From the NCBI GenBank assembly GCA_014376575.1, contig JACMRF010000142.1, forward strand, positions 1 through 26,243: a DNA stretch of 26,243 bases. The letters run 5' to 3'. The notes under the pieces are model-generated. The model was not told the DNA's origin. It made no database searches and was given only the letters and a program-made list of their open reading frames with translations. Both the position numbers and the translations under genes were made by a program. Source of the DNA: Undibacterium sp. Lineage in GTDB: Bacteria > Pseudomonadota > Gammaproteobacteria > Burkholderiales > Burkholderiaceae. Positions 23,346 to 26,243 of this stretch are shown here, in pieces (position 1 is the first letter of the stretch; every line of letters begins with the position of its first letter).

Positions 23346-24092
23346 TTAAAAGGTTTTAAGAGCAGAAAGTATCACGCCAGTCTTACCGGTGAACTTGCCG
23401 GCTGGAGTGACATACAGCTTCTCACCAGCGTTGGTGCCGACGGCAGCAAGACCGAATGTAACACCAACGAATTCTTTGGTAATACCAATTTTCCAATCTG
23501 TATATGCATAAGCAGAACTGTTTTTTACTGTCTGCCGACCAGCGTGCAGGCCTAATGTGTAGCCTGGAGCAACTTCAATATTGGCACCAATATCAAGGTA
23601 GCCGCTGTTTTTACTATCAACAAAACCAAACAGATTTGTCACTGCATGTGAATATTTGATGTACGCGGGACCATAGCCAAGCTGGCCATATACTTCAGTG
23701 GTATTGGCATCTGCGAAACCGGACAATTTACCCAAACCGTTGGAGGGATAAACGTAGGAAAGTACGCCGACATCGTAGGAGACATCCTTAACGACTTCAC
23801 CTTTAATACCGGCATACAGATCGACTTCAACATCACCGCTACCGCCAGCATCTTTTGTCCATTTAATGGTCGACAACCATGTGCCGGCATAGAAACCACT
23901 AGGATTATTCACGTAATCAGCGCCGCCTTGCACAGCAGGCTTGAGGCGTGACTGAGAGATACCGCGATAGCGATAGTCACTCACAGCGCCGAGATTAAAA
24001 CTTACTTCATTATCCGGCTTGGCATCTTCTGCGAAGGCAAAACTGGTCGTAAATGTTGCGGCGATTGCGGCACAGAGTAGTAGTTTTTTCAT
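23346..24092 (-). CDS. TorF family putative porin
   Basis: A 248-residue outer-membrane beta-barrel candidate. It has a signal peptide ending FAFA (cleavage near residue 21), then EVSFNLGAVSDYRYRGISQS, the family start (TIGR02001-like), and alternating aromatic beta-strands to the C-terminal Phe typical of outer-membrane proteins. A GAGGGA ribosome site lies 6 nt before the ATG. It is the first gene of the operon with glnK and amtB, an arrangement seen in betaproteobacteria, which suggests uptake of a nitrogen source across the outer membrane (inference). Confidence 0.9.
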   Translation of the reverse strand: MKKLLLCAAIAATFTTSFAFAEDAKPDNEVSFNLGAVSDYRYRGISQSRLKPAVQGGADYVNNPSGFYAGTWLSTIKWTKDAGGSGDVEVDLYAGIKGEVVKDVSYDVGVLSYVYPSNGLGKLSGFADANTTEVYGQLGYGPAYIKYSHAVTNLFGFVDSKNSGYLDIGANIEVAPGYTLGLHAGRQTVKNSSAYAYTDWKIGITKEFVGVTFGLAAVGTNAGEKLYVTPAGKFTGKTGVILSALKTF

Positions 24093-24153
24093 TGCGCTTC
24101 CCTCTTTTGAGTAAATGATGAATCGAGTTAAAATAATGCTTCATCGGCTTATT

Positions 24154-24169
24154 AGCAGGAGTCGTGCCA
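24154..24169 (-). promoter_or_regulatory. Sigma-54 (-24/-12) promoter of the porin-glnK-amtB operon
   Basis: On the minus strand TGGCACG-ACTC-CTGCT matches the consensus at all defined positions but one. Transcription would begin near 24142 with a leader of about 50 nt. Nitrogen-limitation control through NtrC is expected for this operon. Confidence 0.85.
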
Positions 24170-24345
24170 AGTACGTCGTCACCAGGTGCCAAGTTCTTAG
24201 GCACCACTCGCTTCTAATAGGAGAAGCAGAGCAAGTTTTCAGGAATAAATCAACTTCGTCCGGTCTGCAATGCGTTATTATTCTATTCATGAATGTCATT
24301 TTAAAATAGCAAATTGTCATTCAAATACGTGTGGCCAGGCGCTAC

Positions 24346-24362
24346 TGCACCAGATCGATGCA
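24346..24362. promoter_or_regulatory. NtrC-like binding site (proximal)
   Basis: TGCACC-AGATC-GATGCA, one base per dyad away from the NtrC consensus TGCACC-N5-GGTGCA. It lies about 180 bp upstream of the sigma-54 promoter of the porin-glnK-amtB operon. Confidence 0.5.
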
Positions 24363-24390
24363 ACAATGCGTTTCGCCAACGTGAACAGCC

Positions 24391-24405
24391 GCACCAATTT
24401 CGTGC
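24391..24405. promoter_or_regulatory. NtrC-like binding site (distal)
   Basis: GCACCAATTTCGTGC fits the classical NtrC pattern GCAC-N7-GTGC. It is 28 bp from the proximal site, and paired sites are usual for NtrC. It also lies just upstream of ubiK, so an effect on that gene is possible. Confidence 0.55.
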
Positions 24406-24432
24406 GTCACAATGAACCACCCTAGGAAAATC

Positions 24433-24675
24433 ATGGACAAACCGAACTTCTTTAGTGATATGCAAGCCAAGATCAATCAGGCTTTAGAAAATTCACCCGC
24501 CAAGGATATAGAGAAAAACGTCAAAGCAATGATGAGTCAGGGCTTTGCCAAGCTTGATCTGGTGACGCGCGAGGAATTTGATATTCAGGCACAGGTGCTG
24601 ACCAAAACCCGCGCCAAACTCGACGCTCTGGAAGAGCGCGTAGCCGCTTTGGAAAAACCGCCAGCTAGCGAATAA
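24433..24675 (+). CDS. ubiK: Ubiquinone biosynthesis accessory factor UbiK (BMFP domain)
   Basis: An 80-residue protein starting MDKPNFFSDMQAKINQAL, with an amphipathic N-terminal helix and a C-terminal coiled coil (DALEERVAALEK) typical of the UbiK/YqiC family, which helps the soluble ubiquinone-synthesis complex bind lipids. I use the ATG at 24433, with AGGA 6 nt upstream, rather than the in-frame ATG at 24412, because the family begins at MDKPNFF-like sequences. It ends 6 nt before the ComM-like gene; the pair is common in proteobacteria. Confidence 0.92.
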   Translation: MDKPNFFSDMQAKINQALENSPAKDIEKNVKAMMSQGFAKLDLVTREEFDIQAQVLTKTRAKLDALEERVAALEKPPASE

Positions 24676-24681
24676 TCAAGG

Positions 24682-26202
24682 ATGTCACTCGCCGTATTGA
24701 AAAGTCGTGCACTTAATGGCATGGATGCGCCGGAAGTCACGGTTGAGGTGCATCTGGCTAACGGGCTCCCCAGTTTTACGATTGTGGGCTTGCCTGAGAC
24801 CGAGGTGAAAGAATCCAAGGATCGCGTCCGTGCAGCGTTGCAAAACGCGCGCTTTGATTTTCCGGCGATGCGCATTACGGTCAATCTGGCACCGGCCGAT
24901 CTACCCAAGGAATCGGGCCGCTTTGATCTGCCGATTGCACTTGGTATTTTAGCGGCGTCGGGCCAGATTCCGGCAGATGCGCTGGATCAGTACGAATTTG
25001 CCGGCGAGCTCTCTTTATCTGGAGAGTTGCGTCCCGTACGTGGCGCCTTGGCGATGACTTTTGCCATCTGCCAGAGTGCGCAAAAAGCATCGGCAACACC
25101 GCGCGCATTTATTCTGCCCAAAAGTAATGCCGATGAAGCGGCTCTGGTCGGCGACGCGATCATTTATCCCGCCGAATCTCTATTGCAGGTCTGCGCCCAC
25201 TTCGCCGATGTGAATTCGCGCATCGCTAGGCACGTGGTGAAAACCGCTCCAGCACGTCCGGTTTATCCTGATTTCAACGAAGTAAAAGGGCAGCTTCAGG
25301 CCAAGCGAGCCCTGGAAGTAGCCGCTGCCGGCAGCCATAGTGCATTAATGATAGGCCCGCCGGGTACAGGCAAATCGATGCTGGCGGCACGCTTCGCCGG
25401 CATCTTGCCCACCATGACCGATCAAGAAGCGCTGGAATCGGCAGCCGTGCAGTCGCTCACCAGCGGCTTCTCGATTGAAAAATGGAAAGTGCGCCCGTAT
25501 CGCGCTCCGCATCACACGGCTTCCGGCGTGGCCTTGGTCGGTGGCGGTGGCACGCCGCGCCCCGGCGAAATCTCACTGGCGCATCGCGGCGTCTTATTTC
25601 TCGATGAGTTGCCAGAATTTGACCGCCGCGTGCTGGAAGTATTGCGTGAGCCGCTCGAATCGGGCCATATCACGATCTCGCGCGCGGCCAAGCAAGCTGA
25701 CTTTCCCGCTAGGTTTCAACTGATCGCGGCGATGAACCCTTGCCCTTGCGGTTATCTCGGCCACATTAATGGCAAGTGTCATTGCACGCCGGACGTCATC
25801 GCCCGTTATCAGGGAAAAATTTCCGGTCCGCTGCTGGACCGCATCGATATGCAAATCCAGGTTGGTGCATTGGCGCATGAAGATTTATTAAAACAAGCCG
25901 ATGGCGAACCGAGTGCCGCCATCCTGGCAAGGGTGGAACAAGCTTTTGAGCGGCAACTCACCAGACAGGGCAAAGCCAATAATCTCTTGAGCACCAAAGA
26001 GATTGATCTGCATTGCCAGCCCGATGCGGCAGCAGAGCAGTTGTTGCGCAGTGCCATGATCAAGCTCAACTGGTCGGCGCGCGCTTATCACCGCGTATTA
26101 AAGGTAGCGCGCACTATCGCTGATCTGGCGGGAGTCGGGCAAATCAGCCAGGCGCACGTGGCAGAGGCAATCCAGTATCGGCGGGCTTTGCGCGAACACT
26201 GA
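24682..26202 (+). CDS. comM: YifB/ComM family Mg-chelatase-like AAA+ ATPase
   Basis: A full-length 506-residue AAA+ protein. The N-terminal domain, with GLPSFTIVGLPETEVKESKDRV and NLAPADLPKESGRFDLPIA, is diagnostic for YifB/ComM. The ATPase part has Walker A GPPGTGKS (225-232), Walker B VLFLDELPEF, and a cysteine cluster, NPCPCGYLGH...CHC. Known ComM is a helicase that drives branch migration when natural transformation DNA is integrated; many non-competent bacteria also have it. It follows ubiK by 6 nt; an AAGG lies unusually close to the ATG, but the conserved N-terminus fixes the start. Nothing more is visible to the window end. Confidence 0.95.
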   Translation: MSLAVLKSRALNGMDAPEVTVEVHLANGLPSFTIVGLPETEVKESKDRVRAALQNARFDFPAMRITVNLAPADLPKESGRFDLPIALGILAASGQIPADALDQYEFAGELSLSGELRPVRGALAMTFAICQSAQKASATPRAFILPKSNADEAALVGDAIIYPAESLLQVCAHFADVNSRIARHVVKTAPARPVYPDFNEVKGQLQAKRALEVAAAGSHSALMIGPPGTGKSMLAARFAGILPTMTDQEALESAAVQSLTSGFSIEKWKVRPYRAPHHTASGVALVGGGGTPRPGEISLAHRGVLFLDELPEFDRRVLEVLREPLESGHITISRAAKQADFPARFQLIAAMNPCPCGYLGHINGKCHCTPDVIARYQGKISGPLLDRIDMQIQVGALAHEDLLKQADGEPSAAILARVEQAFERQLTRQGKANNLLSTKEIDLHCQPDAAAEQLLRSAMIKLNWSARAYHRVLKVARTIADLAGVGQISQAHVAEAIQYRRALREH

Positions 26203-26243
26203 CGGCTAAGCGTGACACGCCAGCACAATCAATAACTTGAAAA

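Overview
The window reads as chromosomal DNA of a betaproteobacterium, most likely Burkholderiales and plausibly Oxalobacteraceae. The basis is the family content: PEP-CTERM/exosortase A (XrtA) locus genes, a torF-glnK-amtB cluster, and ubiK followed by the comM/yifB ATPase. No database search was possible, so this placement is an inference. No tRNA, rRNA, insertion sequence, phage gene or CRISPR array was seen.

Layout. (1) 1-10022, minus strand, reading right to left: an XrtA-type sugar-phosphate transferase, the prsK/prsR two-component system (sigma-54 type), an exosortase-associated AMP-forming acyl ligase, a PLP-dependent decarboxylase, a small secreted trypsin-like protease, and a nucleotide-sugar dehydrogenase cut by the left edge. 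(2) 10241-11333: a PEP-CTERM surface protein gene with its own terminator and an upstream region that looks fully sigma-54 dependent. (3) 11341-16986, minus strand: a PaaK-like adenylate-forming protein, a PEP-CTERM-associated acyltransferase, and a tightly coupled cassette of Tat-signal protein, PqqD-like chaperone, HprK-related kinase A and nucleotidyltransferase. (4) 17465-19423, plus strand: acyl carrier protein and exosortase-associated hydrolases 2 and 1. (5) 19666-20925, plus: an exported TPR-like protein. (6) 21395-24092, minus: torF-like porin, PII protein and ammonium transporter with a sigma-54 promoter and NtrC-like sites. (7) 24433-26202, plus: ubiK and the ComM-like ATPase.

How it fits together. 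Regions 1-4 are accessory parts of an exosortase A/exopolysaccharide system: envelope polysaccharide initiation and UDP-sugar oxidation, an acyl-chemistry set (ligase, ACP, acyltransferase, decarboxylase, two hydrolases), a sensor kinase/sigma-54 activator pair, and one protein carrying the sorting signal. The exosortase itself is not in the window.

The most interesting signal is regulatory. The promoter regions of the PEP-CTERM gene and of the Tat/PqqD/HprK/nucleotidyltransferase cassette each carry, in the same order and orientation, a nearly identical 18-bp upstream element (17/18 matches), a perfect IHF consensus and a good -24/-12 sigma-54 promoter. Their spacings differ by about one or two DNA helical turns. 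This suggests that PrsR drives both units and ties the uncharacterised HprK-related cassette to PEP-CTERM surface biology. The cassette resembles the kinase, nucleotidyltransferase and recognition-element sets of peptide-modification clusters, and the Tat-signal protein is its natural candidate substrate.
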